DNA from: Pyrinomonadaceae bacterium
GTDB taxonomy: Bacteria > Acidobacteriota > Blastocatellia > Pyrinomonadales > Pyrinomonadaceae
Assembly: GCA_028284415.1 (NCBI GenBank)
Contig: JANQRU010000007.1
Location: 434,001 to 498,000, forward strand
DNA: 64,000 nt
Direction of reading: 5' to 3'
This document shows, one piece after another, positions 1 to 9,006 of the stretch. How positions within the stretch are numbered: position 1 is the stretch's first letter; every line of letters starts with the position of its first letter. A model generated the notes under the pieces. It saw nothing but the letters and a program-made list of their open reading frames with translations, made no database searches and had not been told where the DNA came from. The position numbers were made by a program, and so were the translations under genes.

Positions 1-1
1 A

Positions 2-775
2 GCTTTCAAACTCCTTGAGGATCATTTGAGCAAAACGGGCTATGAAAAGGTGAGACAGATAATTACATTAGAAGAAGTTTTAGCTGAACTGAGCGGAAAT
101 TCCTCAATGCGTGACCCCGAAAAATATAGCGTGGCGATCTACGGCAATCCTGCAACTGAAAAACTTTGGGCATGGTCATTTGAAGGTCATCATATTTCGC
201 TTAACTTCACGATTACGGACAAAAAAGTTTCTGTTGTTCCAAGATTTTTGGGAGCAAACCCAGCAACAATCCAAACTGGCAAACGCAAAGGCGAAAGAAC
301 ACTCGCCGAAGAAGCAGATTTGGGAATGGAACTAATCAACTCACTAAATCACGAACAAAAACAAAAAACAATTATTCAAGATTCAACTTTTTACGACATA
401 GTTACAAGAAACAAATCCGAAGTTTCACCTTTCGACGCTTTCGGAATAAAAATGAAAGAATTGAATGAAACACAAAAAGCTAATCTGCAAAAACTTATCG
501 GCGTTTATCTTTCCGTAATGCCAAAAGAACTTGCGACAAAAAGATTAGAAAATCTCAAAAAAGAAGATTTTAGCGAAATCCAATTCGGCTGGGCAGGAGC
601 AACCGAAAAAGGCAAACCGCATTACTATCGAATTCAAGGCAAATCGTTCCTCATCGAATTCGACAATTCACAAAACAGCGGCAACCATATTCATACAGTT
701 TGGCGAGACTTTAATGGAGATTTTGGTAGAGATTTAATTAAAGAACATTATAAAAACTCAAATCATCACAAATAA
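2..775 (+). CDS. DUF3500 family protein, 5' end cut by window
   Basis: The reading frame is open from the first bases of the window, so the gene begins upstream and the TTG at 26 is probably not its start. The visible 257 residues match the C-terminal half of DUF3500 proteins: the WAWSFEGHHISLNFT block near the start and the closing NHIHTVWRDFNGDFG block, with several conserved His residues. DUF3500 proteins are often exported and have no established activity; I do not assign one. The gene ends convergent with the HMG-CoA-lyase-family gene, with only 17 bases between the two stop codons and no obvious hairpin there. Confidence 0.85.
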   Translation, partial: AFKLLEDHLSKTGYEKVRQIITLEEVLAELSGNSSMRDPEKYSVAIYGNPATEKLWAWSFEGHHISLNFTITDKKVSVVPRFLGANPATIQTGKRKGERTLAEEADLGMELINSLNHEQKQKTIIQDSTFYDIVTRNKSEVSPFDAFGIKMKELNETQKANLQKLIGVYLSVMPKELATKRLENLKKEDFSEIQFGWAGATEKGKPHYYRIQGKSFLIEFDNSQNSGNHIHTVWRDFNGDFGRDLIKEHYKNSNHHK

Positions 776-792
776 TTAATAAAATTTCGTGT

Positions 793-1677
793 TTATTCGC
801 GGGCAATATTGGTTTTCGCTTTCTTTTCGATCTGTTGAGCGAATTCAGCCATTTCTTTTAGTTTTTCGTAATCAATTCCCGTTTCAATTCCCATTTTGTG
901 AAGCATCCAAACGACCTTTTCGGTGGCGACGTTGCCGGAAGCTCCGGGTGAAAATGGACAACCACCTAATCCACCCACAGATGAATCGAAAATGTCCCAC
1001 CCAGCAGTCATTGCGGCGTAGATATTGGCTAGTGCGGTAAAAAATGTATCGTGAAAATGTGCGGCGAAGTGATATTCGGGAAATTGTTCTTTGGCACGTT
1101 TGCAGAGCTCGTAAACATCATTCGGCACGGCACGTCCGACCGTGTCATTAAAAGCAATTTCGTCTGCTCCTGCTTCGGCTAATTCTTCTGTGATCTTTAA
1201 AACTCTCTCTTTCGGGACATCGCCTTCATAAGGGCAAACCCAACAAACAGCAATCGAACCGCGAACTTTTATGCCGTTTTCGTGTCCAAGTTTAATGGCT
1301 TTTTTGCACATTTCAACGCCATCAACGATTGTCGTATTCGCATTTTTTTTCGACATTGTTTCGGTTGCAGCAATGACGTAAGTTATCCAATTTACACCTG
1401 CCGCAATCGCATCATTTAAGCCACGTTCATTTAATGCTAAACCAACTTCATCAATGTCAGGATCATCGCCAATGACTTTCAAAACTTCTTTTGCATCAGC
1501 CATTTGCGGAACATGCTTTGGTGAAACAAACGAAACCGCCTCGATTCGCCGAAAACCGCAGTTTTTCAGCCTTTCAATAAGTTCTACTTTGTCAGCTGTC
1601 GGCACAAAATTCGGCAACATCTGCAAGCCATCCCGTGGACTGACATCCATTATTTCAACTTTTTTTGGTAAATCCAT
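793..1677 (-). CDS. Hydroxymethylglutaryl-CoA lyase family protein
   Basis: A 294-residue TIM-barrel lyase of the HMG-CoA lyase/DRE-TIM family, which splits 3-hydroxy-3-methylglutaryl-CoA (or a similar 3-hydroxyacyl-CoA) into acetyl-CoA and a keto acid. Visible are the N-terminal metal/substrate motif SPRDGLQ (about residue 13), the metal-binding HFHDT motif and the C-terminal loop GGLGGCPFSPGASGN with its catalytic cysteine. Length is normal for the family. It is the last gene of the minus-strand series that includes a class III CoA-transferase, so a CoA ester made there may be cleaved here. The true substrate may be a citramalyl- or HMG-type CoA ester; the family call is firm, the substrate is inferred. 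Confidence 0.9.
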   Translation of the reverse strand: MDLPKKVEIMDVSPRDGLQMLPNFVPTADKVELIERLKNCGFRRIEAVSFVSPKHVPQMADAKEVLKVIGDDPDIDEVGLALNERGLNDAIAAGVNWITYVIAATETMSKKNANTTIVDGVEMCKKAIKLGHENGIKVRGSIAVCWVCPYEGDVPKERVLKITEELAEAGADEIAFNDTVGRAVPNDVYELCKRAKEQFPEYHFAAHFHDTFFTALANIYAAMTAGWDIFDSSVGGLGGCPFSPGASGNVATEKVVWMLHKMGIETGIDYEKLKEMAEFAQQIEKKAKTNIARE

Positions 1678-1686
1678 TAACTAAAA

Positions 1687-1899
1687 TTATACGCTAAATT
1701 TCTTGTTCAAAAACCAACCGATTGGCGTAACGATTAAACCTAAAACTAAAAACACAATCGCAAACTCAGGTTCGGCAGGAATCTCTGAGCCTTTGTAACC
1801 AAGCCGCCAATCAAACATAAAGTTCAAAAAACTCAATAGAGCCACAAAAATAAAAGCAAATCCACAAAGTTGTATAATCAAAATAATAATGTTTTTCAT
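1687..1899 (-). CDS. Small two-helix membrane protein
   Basis: A 70-residue predicted inner-membrane protein with a hydrophobic helix at about residues 4-28 and a second at about 48-63, joined by a short polar loop containing a WRLGYKG segment. It ends 10 bases upstream of the HMG-CoA-lyase-family start on the same strand. I do not recognise a family. Its hydrophobic pattern and placement in the minus-strand series support it being real, but it could be a chance ORF. Confidence 0.5.
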   Translation of the reverse strand: MKNIIILIIQLCGFAFIFVALLSFLNFMFDWRLGYKGSEIPAEPEFAIVFLVLGLIVTPIGWFLNKKFSV

Positions 1900-1959
1900 C
1901 TAAATTTCCCTCCGTTTTTTCTAACAGAACGGCTTTGCTTTTATTTATTGCAAACTTTA

Positions 1960-2433
1960 TTAAAATGTTGGATTACATATCTCTTCTCTTTTAAAAAAAG
2001 TCTTATTTTGAATTATCTCGTTTGCTACTTCCCCTAAAGTATCACTTCTGTTTTGATAGCTATTGGCAAGTCTTTTTCCTAAAGATTTATCAATAAAATA
2101 AATAGAATACAGTGCCTCACCACGAATGTAATCCATTTCGCTTTTATCTTTTACAATGTTTTCTAAAACAGGAATTGCTTGAAGATAATCTCCTGATCCT
2201 AAAAATCTGATAGCCCATCTGCGGCTTTCTAAATTTTTATCCTTTACCCTTTCTATTACCAAAGGAACGACTTTTTTGCCTGCATTGCACAATGGGACTA
2301 CAACAAATGGTGCTTTAGTTTTAATTGTTAAAAACTCATTAAAAGCTTGTTCTTCCAAAGTTTGTGGGTAAAACCAATAGCCCAAAAACAAACAAATTCC
2401 TGCAATGATTAAAATAATTGTTGCTTTCTTCAC
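1960..2433 (-). CDS. Membrane-anchored HEAT-like repeat protein
   Basis: 157 residues. An N-terminal hydrophobic stretch (about residues 5-21) looks like an uncleaved anchor or signal. Residues about 50-140 have the helix-pair rhythm of HEAT-type repeats (VVPLVIERVKDKNLESRRWA, then AIPVLENIVKDKS). The GTG start at 2433 shares its last base with the TAG stop of the preceding CoA-transferase gene, which suggests translational coupling. No enzyme motif is seen. Its link to the catabolic genes around it is only positional. Confidence 0.65.
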   Translation of the reverse strand: MKKATIILIIAGICLFLGYWFYPQTLEEQAFNEFLTIKTKAPFVVVPLCNAGKKVVPLVIERVKDKNLESRRWAIRFLGSGDYLQAIPVLENIVKDKSEMDYIRGEALYSIYFIDKSLGKRLANSYQNRSDTLGEVANEIIQNKTFFKREEICNPTF

Positions 2434-3629
2434 TAAATAACTTCTTCCTTTCTCAACTCTTCAATTTCACTCTTACTCATTCCCAAAAGATTACCAAAAA
2501 CTTCTTCGTTATGTTCTCCCAATTTAGGACCAATCCAATCAGTTCCTCCCGGCGTTTCAGAAAGTTTTGGCAAAACAGATGGAATTTTTACCGTATCACC
2601 TTCTTCAATCTCAACTTCTTCAAAAATTCCTCGGGCATTATATTGTGGGTCTTTAACTATATCGGCAATTGAATAGACGGGACCACATGGAACTTGGGCT
2701 TCAACGAGTTTTTCGTAAAGATATTCATAATCGTGCTGCATCGTCCATTCGGCAATTGCCTCGTCAATCATTTCTTCGAATTGAACTCGCCCTGCGTTAT
2801 CTTTTAATTTTTCATCTTCTGCTAAATCAGGACGTTCGCATGTGTGCATCAAACGTTTATAGATAGAATCGCCGTTTCCACCGATGATTATGAATTTGTT
2901 GTCTTTTGTTGGATAAGTCGAGGTTGGCACGATACCTTCGAGTTTTGCTCCCGAACGCTCGCGAATGTGACCAAGTTTGTCATATTCTGCAAGCGTTGAT
3001 TCCATCATATTGAAAATTGATTCGTAAATCGCAACATCAACAACCTGCCCTTTTCCACCGTTTACATCACGATGATAAACCGCTGTTAACGCTCCAAGTG
3101 CAGCGTGCAAACCCGCAAGAGTGTCACCAATGGAAATTCCAGCACGAACAGGTGGACGATCAGGATAACCCGAAGTATAACGAATTCCACCAACGCCTTC
3201 AGCAACATTTGCATAACCTGGACGAGATGAGTGCGGTCCAGTTTGCCCGTAACCTGAAACACGAACCATAATCACCCCCGGATTTACAGCCTTCAAGTCT
3301 TCATACCCCATTCCCCATTTTTCCATCGTGCCGGGTTTAAAGTTCTCCAAAACAATATCAACTTTTGAAGCAAGCTGTCGTGCAATTTCCTGTCCTTTTG
3401 GGTTTCTCATATCGAGCGTTACAGACTTTTTATTGCGAGCCATGGAAAGCCACCAAAGCGATGTCCCTTTATGCAATTTCCGCCAAACTCTCAACGGATC
3501 GCCCGTCTTCGTCTTTTCAATCTTTATAACTTCTGCTCCAAACCCCGCAAGAAGCGACGCACAAAATGGTCCAGCAAGAAGCTGTCCCATTTCTAAAACT
3601 TTTAATCCTTTAAGTGGTTTATCTGTCAT
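2433..3629 (-). CDS. CaiB/BaiF (class III) CoA-transferase
   Basis: A 398-residue class III CoA-transferase, which moves CoA between carboxylic acids through an aspartyl-CoA thioester. It opens with the family's LKGLKVLEMGQLLAGPFCAS block, has the VDIVLENFKPGTMEKWG segment, and carries the catalytic aspartate in the GISIGDTLAG motif (about residue 169). The ATG overlaps the end of the GNAT gene by 11 bases. With a ligase and an HMG-CoA-lyase-family enzyme in the same island it probably activates or exchanges CoA on a catabolic acid intermediate; the acid is unknown. A succinyl-CoA:hydroxymethylglutarate transferase-like role would fit the lyase, but this is inference. Confidence 0.92.
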   Translation of the reverse strand: MTDKPLKGLKVLEMGQLLAGPFCASLLAGFGAEVIKIEKTKTGDPLRVWRKLHKGTSLWWLSMARNKKSVTLDMRNPKGQEIARQLASKVDIVLENFKPGTMEKWGMGYEDLKAVNPGVIMVRVSGYGQTGPHSSRPGYANVAEGVGGIRYTSGYPDRPPVRAGISIGDTLAGLHAALGALTAVYHRDVNGGKGQVVDVAIYESIFNMMESTLAEYDKLGHIRERSGAKLEGIVPTSTYPTKDNKFIIIGGNGDSIYKRLMHTCERPDLAEDEKLKDNAGRVQFEEMIDEAIAEWTMQHDYEYLYEKLVEAQVPCGPVYSIADIVKDPQYNARGIFEEVEIEEGDTVKIPSVLPKLSETPGGTDWIGPKLGEHNEEVFGNLLGMSKSEIEELRKEEVI

Positions 3630-4149
3630 AAGTTAAGTATCTTTTTTTCAAAACTAGATTCGTTGTCAAAATATCGGCATAGTAATATTGATACTCACCA
3701 ACATATTCAAATCCCAAACTTTCGTAAAATTTCCTTGCCCTTTTATTAGCTTCCCAAGTGCCAAGCCACATTGAGTCGAAGCCTTTTTGTTTCGCTTCGT
3801 CCAAACATTTTTCAATCAAAATTTTACCAATGCCTTTTCGCCAAACTCTTTCGAGGAGATAAATTCTGTGCAACTCGATTGTGTTTTCACCTTTCAAACA
3901 TTCGGGAATTGAGTTTTCTCTTAACTTTGCAAAACCAACTGCTTTTCCAGCTAATTCGGGAATGAAAAATGTCGTGTTTTCATCTTTTAATTCGCTTATG
4001 ATTTTTTCAATGCTGTAATTTTCAGCAATGTAATCAGCAATGTCTTTTTGTTCGTCCGTTTCAAAATATGCTTCGTAAAACGTAACCGCACCAAGAACCG
4101 AAATCAGCTTTGCATCATCCAAATTTGCTTTGCGGATTGATAAATTCAT
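3619..4149 (-). CDS. GNAT family N-acetyltransferase
   Basis: A 176-residue acetyltransferase of the GNAT fold. The acetyl-CoA binding segment is visible as the beta4-alpha3 unit ELHRIYLLERVWRKGIGKIL (Arg/Gln-x-x-Gly-x-Gly variant), followed by the typical C-terminal NKRARKFYESLGFEYVGE. This resembles the YkwB/PaiA-like group annotated as spermine/spermidine or protein acetyltransferases, but no substrate can be read from the sequence. It lies 3 bases after the isochorismatase-type gene and overlaps the CoA-transferase start, so it is cotranscribed with them. Confidence 0.88.
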   Translation of the reverse strand: MNLSIRKANLDDAKLISVLGAVTFYEAYFETDEQKDIADYIAENYSIEKIISELKDENTTFFIPELAGKAVGFAKLRENSIPECLKGENTIELHRIYLLERVWRKGIGKILIEKCLDEAKQKGFDSMWLGTWEANKRARKFYESLGFEYVGEYQYYYADILTTNLVLKKRYLTYDR

Positions 4150-4152
4150 TTT

Positions 4153-4785
4153 CTAAAAAGGAATTGAAACCATACTCAAATATTCTTCCGCCTCTTCCAA
4201 ACTTACAACATCCGCGTATTTTGCGTCGAGGTCAAAAAGATTTGCTTTGTGGGCACTTTTTGAACGGTCGCCGACGGCTTCTTCGACGACGATTGTGCGA
4301 AAGCCATTTTGACACGAATCAACCGCCGAAGCACGAACGCACCCCGATGTTGTGCAACCCGTAATTATCAGCGTATCAACATTTTGTGCAGTTAGAGTTG
4401 CCGCCAGAGCCGTACCGAAAAATGCGGAAGCGTATTGCTTTGTCCAAATAACTTCGCCTGTTTTCGGAGCGATTCTTTTGTCAATTTTGACTGATTCCGA
4501 ACCAAGTATTAGGTGAGAAAGCGAAGGAACTTTTTTGATAAAAACTCCCGCCGATGCAAAGCCTTCTTCGTAAGCCGTTGTTATAAAATGAACCGGGAAA
4601 TTGTAAGCACGAAATGAATCAAGAATTTGCTTTGTAGCTTCGATTTCTTTGTCAAGATTTGAGCCGAGCGGACAAGATTCATCCGTAAAGGCATTAATAA
4701 AATCTATGATAAGCAAAGCAGGTTTTTTACCAAAACCGACACGGCTTGAAAAACCTCTCTGCTGATACATTTCTTTGTCGCTCAT
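4153..4785 (-). CDS. Isochorismatase-family amidohydrolase (N-carbamoylsarcosine amidase / maleamate amidohydrolase type)
   Basis: A 210-residue cysteine hydrolase. The catalytic triad is visible: Asp28 in ALLIIDF, Lys116 in TKQYASAFFGT and Cys149 in GCTTSGCVRASAV. The N-terminal RVGFGKKPALLIIDF and the TKQYASAFFGT segment are typical of the N-carbamoylsarcosine amidase/maleamate amidohydrolase branch rather than of true isochorismatases. Such enzymes release ammonia (and CO2 from carbamoyl substrates) from small amides. Proximity to HyuB- and hydantoinase-type genes fits an N-carbamoyl or maleamate-like substrate. The start has no strong ribosome binding site. Confidence 0.88.
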   Translation of the reverse strand: MSDKEMYQQRGFSSRVGFGKKPALLIIDFINAFTDESCPLGSNLDKEIEATKQILDSFRAYNFPVHFITTAYEEGFASAGVFIKKVPSLSHLILGSESVKIDKRIAPKTGEVIWTKQYASAFFGTALAATLTAQNVDTLIITGCTTSGCVRASAVDSCQNGFRTIVVEEAVGDRSKSAHKANLFDLDAKYADVVSLEEAEEYLSMVSIPF

Positions 4786-4808
4786 AAAATTAAAACGGTA
4801 AAAGTAGA

Positions 4809-4852
4809 AGAGTGAAAAAGGTAAAAAGTTGTGACTTCTCCTTTTTCACTCT
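4809..4852 (-). terminator. Stem-loop between hyuB-like and isochorismatase-type genes
   Basis: A perfect 13-bp inverted repeat (AGAGTGAAAAAGG and its complement) with an 18-base loop lies between the two same-strand genes. The T-rich tail is weak on the minus strand, so it may be a partial terminator or mRNA-stabilising hairpin rather than a full stop. Confidence 0.55.
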
Positions 4853-4875
4853 TTCACATTTTCAAATTTTATTTC

Positions 4876-6774
4876 CTACACTGGCAAAGACGATGACCCT
4901 GAACCGGATTCATCAATCGGGACATTGGTTGATGTCGCCAAAGTTTCGCCGACTGCCGCACCTTTTTCGCCGCTTTTTTCACCGTTTGCGTGATACATTT
5001 CCCGCACGACTCCGATTGGCGTTGGAATTTCGCCGAAGCTGAACAAATCGGTCTCACCGCGTTCTTCACGCATCTTATTTCTCAAGGTTTCGGTTGTGGA
5101 AACTTCGATTTCAAACGTATAGGCATCGAGGATCACACCGTAATCCGATTCGGCTTTTTCGATGGAAACGAGGTCGTTTTTGACATCTTTTTGAACGAGT
5201 TCCGCCGGGCGATCAAGCGGATCTTTCCAACCGCCGCCGCCGGCTGTGTGATAGATCAAGATGTCGCCTTTTTTGACGGGAATACGCGAAATTTTCGACG
5301 GCAAATCCTGCTCACTTCCATCCGTGCGAATAAGTTTCTTGGTCGAATTTGAACCCGGCAAACCGCCCATAATTCCCCAAGGTCTCGAACGATCGCGGTC
5401 ATCGTGAATAGCAATTTCGCCATCAACATCAAAACGATAAACTTTGTGAACGGCATTTCCGCCACGGTGGAAACCTGCTCCGCCAGTGTCTTTCAAACTT
5501 CCGTACTCCAAAACGGTAATAGGATAATAGCTTTCGAGATACTCTGTTGGAATATTTTCAAAAAGTGGCCACCAAGAATGTGCGTCCATTCCATCGCCCA
5601 TCGGTCTGCCCGGAATTCCGCCGTAAGTTATCTCCATCAAATGGAAGAACTCGCCGTTTTCGTCGTGTCCGTTGTAGAGCAAATATGGAGAGGTTCCATA
5701 ACCAGCCGCCGTTGAAAGTTCTGGAGCACCTTTACCTAAAGCACCGCCAAGAACATCAAACAAACGAGTCAATGCGTGTGTTCGACAACCAAGTGCTGCA
5801 GGAAACTCCGGATTGAGCAAAGATTTTTTTGGAATCGTTACATGAAGGAGCGGGTAAAATCCGTCGTTAAACAAAATTTGCGGGTCGAAGACCATAATCA
5901 AATAAACGCCGATGAACATTTTGAACATTTCTTCGTTCAAATAAAAATTAATTGGTCCCGGTGCTTGTGGATCAGTTCCAGACCAATCGAAATAGGCTTC
6001 ATTACCTTTGCGATAAATTGACAACTTCATTTTGTATGGACCATTTCCACGTCCGTCGTCGTCAATGTAATCCTCAAAAACAAGCGGTTCTTCGGGCAAA
6101 CTCATCACGATTAATTCGCTCATCGCATCGTGCGTTCTTTGCAGCAAAGCTTCCAAACCTGCAATGTAAGTTTCTTTTCCGAATCTGTCACACATCTCTT
6201 TTACACGCTTATCCGCTGTGCGACACGCCGCAACGATTGCCATAAGGTCGAAATAGTTCATTGTCGGCACACGTGAGTTTGCAAGAATTGTGTCAAGCAA
6301 ATCTTCATTCAATTTCCCTTCGGCAAACAATTTGACAGGCGGAATACGCGTTCCTTCACCAAAAATTGTGTCGGCATCTGTTGGCAAACTTCCTGAAACT
6401 GGACCGCCCATATCAACTGTATGTCCAAATTGTGATCCCCAACCAACTAATTCGCCTTCGTAGAAAATCGGCAATAAAACCATCCAATCGTTGATATGTG
6501 AAATCGCTCCACCGCAACTGTACGGGTCGCTAACGAGGAAAACATCGCCTTCATTTACGCCACGTTTCCAATTTTCCAAAAAGCCGTTGATATATGAGCC
6601 AAACTGCCCGACGACCATGCGCCCGTCAGGGTGACAGATCATCGGAAAACCGTCGTGTTGTTCGCGTATCACGGGCGACATCGCCGAACGGAACAAAACT
6701 GTGTCCATTTCCTCGCGTGCATTTCGCAGTGCGTTTTCCAAAATATCAAGCGTAATCGTGTCTATCTGTGCCAT
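4876..6774 (-). CDS. Hydantoinase B / oxoprolinase family protein (HyuB type)
   Basis: 632 residues, full length for the HyuB family, whose members act with a HyuA partner in ATP-dependent opening of hydantoins, 5-oxoproline, caprolactam or carboxylation of ketones. Family landmarks: N-terminal ITLDILENALRNAREEMD, the SDPYSCGGAISHINDW metal-site region, FDWSGTDPQAPGPIN, GRTHALTR-like CRTHALTRLFD, and the C-terminal TAGGGGWKDPLDR. The last 40 residues are a low-complexity Gly/Ser/Ala tail. Start supported by a GAGAGG ribosome site. No HyuA gene is present within the window, which is unusual. The following isochorismatase-type gene resembles N-carbamoylsarcosine amidase, which follows N-methylhydantoinase in creatinine breakdown; that parallel is suggestive only. 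Confidence 0.9.
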   Translation of the reverse strand: MAQIDTITLDILENALRNAREEMDTVLFRSAMSPVIREQHDGFPMICHPDGRMVVGQFGSYINGFLENWKRGVNEGDVFLVSDPYSCGGAISHINDWMVLLPIFYEGELVGWGSQFGHTVDMGGPVSGSLPTDADTIFGEGTRIPPVKLFAEGKLNEDLLDTILANSRVPTMNYFDLMAIVAACRTADKRVKEMCDRFGKETYIAGLEALLQRTHDAMSELIVMSLPEEPLVFEDYIDDDGRGNGPYKMKLSIYRKGNEAYFDWSGTDPQAPGPINFYLNEEMFKMFIGVYLIMVFDPQILFNDGFYPLLHVTIPKKSLLNPEFPAALGCRTHALTRLFDVLGGALGKGAPELSTAAGYGTSPYLLYNGHDENGEFFHLMEITYGGIPGRPMGDGMDAHSWWPLFENIPTEYLESYYPITVLEYGSLKDTGGAGFHRGGNAVHKVYRFDVDGEIAIHDDRDRSRPWGIMGGLPGSNSTKKLIRTDGSEQDLPSKISRIPVKKGDILIYHTAGGGGWKDPLDRPAELVQKDVKNDLVSIEKAESDYGVILDAYTFEIEVSTTETLRNKMREERGETDLFSFGEIPTPIGVVREMYHANGEKSGEKGAAVGETLATSTNVPIDESGSGSSSLPV

Positions 6775-7273
6775 ATTTTTACCTCTCGGATTTTGTTGAA
6801 AATAAGAATAAGTGAAAAAATTTAATTTGAAACAACCAATGCTGCCAGTTATTATTTGACGGTATAAATCCTGTCATTAAAAAACTTATTTACACAAAGG
6901 TTGTAAATATCACTCGTCCACTTTAAAGGTTATAAGTTTATAACATTTTCTTGGTTAATTATCAATAATCTTTAGGCAATGGTTGCTTGCTTTTTGCTGG
7001 CTTTAACAAATAAATATAATTGTTGATTATTTTGACTGAAAACTTATTTATTTTTCGCTTGTTATTGTGTCGAAGATTTGTTTATAGATACTTAGAGGCT
7101 AGTGAGAATTTTTAAATTCAACGATAAATATGCAAAATATAATTGATTGTGCGTCAATTAAAATATAGGAATAAGAGTCAGAAAATGATATTATTTTTTC
7201 AAATTTTGACTTTTTATTTAAGTACCTTTCAACTTTTTACACACTTGTTAATTAACTGGTTTGGAGAAAAAAT
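6775..7273. other. 499-bp AT-rich divergent intergenic region
   Basis: It separates the minus-strand hyuB-like gene from the plus-strand DUF4344 gene and must hold promoters for both. The one clear structure is the palindrome at 6929-6944. I see no ORF with coding character, RNA gene or terminator. Confidence 0.6.
6929..6944. promoter_or_regulatory. 16-bp palindrome GTTATAA-GT-TTATAAC
   Basis: A perfect 7+7 palindrome in the hyuB-like/DUF4344 divergent spacer. A copy differing only in the two central bases lies at 21385-21400 upstream of the SnoaL-like gene, so it may be a shared operator. The regulator is unknown. Confidence 0.4.
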
Positions 7274-8173
7274 ATGTTCAATCGAAAAATTTTGTTTTTG
7301 TTTACTATTTCGGTAGTTTTTCTTGCGAGCTTTCAGACTATTCTGGCACAACAATATGATGACTCTGCCACTGATATAAATGGCACATTTTCTGAAACCC
7401 CACGTCGAGTAACCAACAACAGAAATACTGGAAACAATAATTTAAGAGGAAGGTTTGTCCCCGTTTATTCACGTATTAACAACCCCAATTATCGAAACTT
7501 CAATGAAGCGATGAGACGGGAAAGGCGGCTTGAAATTATTGCTACAAACTTAAATAAAGTTCTAAGATTGCCCACTAATATAACAATTACTGCTCGGGAT
7601 TGTGGTCAACCAAATGCTTTTTATGATCCTAGAAATAAGACTATAACTATGTGTTATGAATTTATGGACTTGTTTTACAACGTCTTCACAAAAGCAGGTT
7701 ATAATCAAAATCAAGCTCGTTCGATGATGTATGGTGCTACGGTTTTCTTTGCATATCATGAACTCGGGCATGCCTTGATTGACGTATATGATTTACCTGC
7801 TGTCGGTCGTGAGGAAGATGCGGTTGACCAACTTTCGTTGATGATTTTGATGGAAGATATTACCGAAGAAGGAACACTTGCCGCTATTGCAGGTATCACA
7901 GTTTTTAATAAATTAGCCTCTAATGAAACTCCTGGCAAAAACACTTATGCAGGTGAGCATAGTTTGAGTAGTGTGAGGTTTTATAACCTCGCTTGCTGGA
8001 TGTATGGTAGGGATCCGAATAGATTTTCTAATTTTGTGACACGGAATATTTTACCAAGAAAACGTGCAGTTAGATGTCGTTCAGAGTATTCTAAACTCTC
8101 AAGAGCTTGGATCAGGTTACTTAGACCTTATTTGAAGACCGATTTAAGCAATTTAGATAAATCCAAAGTGTAA
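7274..8173 (+). CDS. Secreted DUF4344-type putative metallopeptidase
   Basis: 299 residues with a cleavable signal peptide (hydrophobic to about residue 22, then LAQQ). The central zinc-peptidase motif HELGH is clear in FAYHELGHALIDVYDLPAVGREEDAVDQLS, where the downstream Glu/Asp residues match the DUF4344 putative metallopeptidase family. Also typical are the NAFYDPRNKTITMCYE block and several Cys residues that could form disulfides outside the cytoplasm. A GGAG ribosome site precedes the ATG. Substrate unknown. It is transcribed alone and ends in a strong terminator. Confidence 0.88.
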   Translation: MFNRKILFLFTISVVFLASFQTILAQQYDDSATDINGTFSETPRRVTNNRNTGNNNLRGRFVPVYSRINNPNYRNFNEAMRRERRLEIIATNLNKVLRLPTNITITARDCGQPNAFYDPRNKTITMCYEFMDLFYNVFTKAGYNQNQARSMMYGATVFFAYHELGHALIDVYDLPAVGREEDAVDQLSLMILMEDITEEGTLAAIAGITVFNKLASNETPGKNTYAGEHSLSSVRFYNLACWMYGRDPNRFSNFVTRNILPRKRAVRCRSEYSKLSRAWIRLLRPYLKTDLSNLDKSKV

Positions 8174-8199
8174 AATTGAATATATAACAATAAGTGAAG

Positions 8200-8231
8200 G
8201 CTGATTAGTTGCTGTAACTAATCAGCTTTTT
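8200..8231 (+). terminator. Rho-independent terminator after the DUF4344 gene
   Basis: A perfect 11-bp stem (GCTGATTAGTT and its complement) with a 5-base loop, followed by TTTTT. It overlaps the last codons of the convergent minus-strand gene. Confidence 0.9.
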
Positions 8232-9006
8232 GTAATTCGGCTATTTCCTTCAGATCTTTTGGTGGCTTCATCCAAAGCCTTGCTTCTGATTCCAAAATTT
8301 TTCGGATTGATTCAGGCAGATTTTCATATTTATCTATTCGGTACGAGACAAGCTGAAAAACGCTATCCCCACCACCAAAGAAGGGCGGAAGACTTCCCCG
8401 ACGATTCCAACTCAATTGGTATTTTGGTACGCCTCTTTTAGTTTTTTCCTGTACAAAAAAATCGTAGTTTTCATAAGCTTGGTAACCGGGAAAGTTTAAA
8501 AATAGAGGAGCAGAAAATATCTTTAATCCTCCGAAATCACGTACTAAGTTATTGCCCGTCGAAGCAATTCTTTGTATGCGAGGGGCTTTTCCCTGAACAA
8601 CTCCTGAGAGCATCTTACCGTCTTTGAATTCGTAAGTAATTTGCTGATAAGGATAAGCGATCGGCTCAACCTTTTTGCCTTTGTGTTCTCGCATTACTTC
8701 GCCTGTTTCAGGATCAAGATAGAAAAATACTTTTCGTGAAAGCTGTAGTTTTTTGAAATCATTTGATTCTTCCTCAATTAATCGGGCTGTATCAACACCT
8801 TCAACTTTAGCAATTAATTTTCCACTTGGATATTCATAAACCTCTCCAATGCAGTACCAATAAACTGGTTCACCAGTTCCTACACGCATCTCTGTAAATT
8901 GGTTAAACAATTTAGGAGTAAAGTTCTTAGTTTGAGCATTTAAAACAAAACTAAAAGTTAAAATACATAAAAAAATTGCACAAAAAGATTTCATTTCATT
9001 TTTCAT
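8218..9006 (-). CDS. Secreted protein of unknown function
   Basis: 262 residues with an N-terminal signal peptide (hydrophobic residues about 7-22, then LNAQTK). The mature part is rich in beta-strand-like segments with aromatic residues, such as GEPVYWYCIGEVYEYPSG, and no enzyme motif. The C-terminal region mentions none of the known repeat families I can recognise. It is convergent with the DUF4344 gene, and their ends share a terminator hairpin. The minus-strand promoter must lie in the 293-base spacer to its right. Confidence 0.7.
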   Translation of the reverse strand: MKNEMKSFCAIFLCILTFSFVLNAQTKNFTPKLFNQFTEMRVGTGEPVYWYCIGEVYEYPSGKLIAKVEGVDTARLIEEESNDFKKLQLSRKVFFYLDPETGEVMREHKGKKVEPIAYPYQQITYEFKDGKMLSGVVQGKAPRIQRIASTGNNLVRDFGGLKIFSAPLFLNFPGYQAYENYDFFVQEKTKRGVPKYQLSWNRRGSLPPFFGGGDSVFQLVSYRIDKYENLPESIRKILESEARLWMKPPKDLKEIAELQKAD

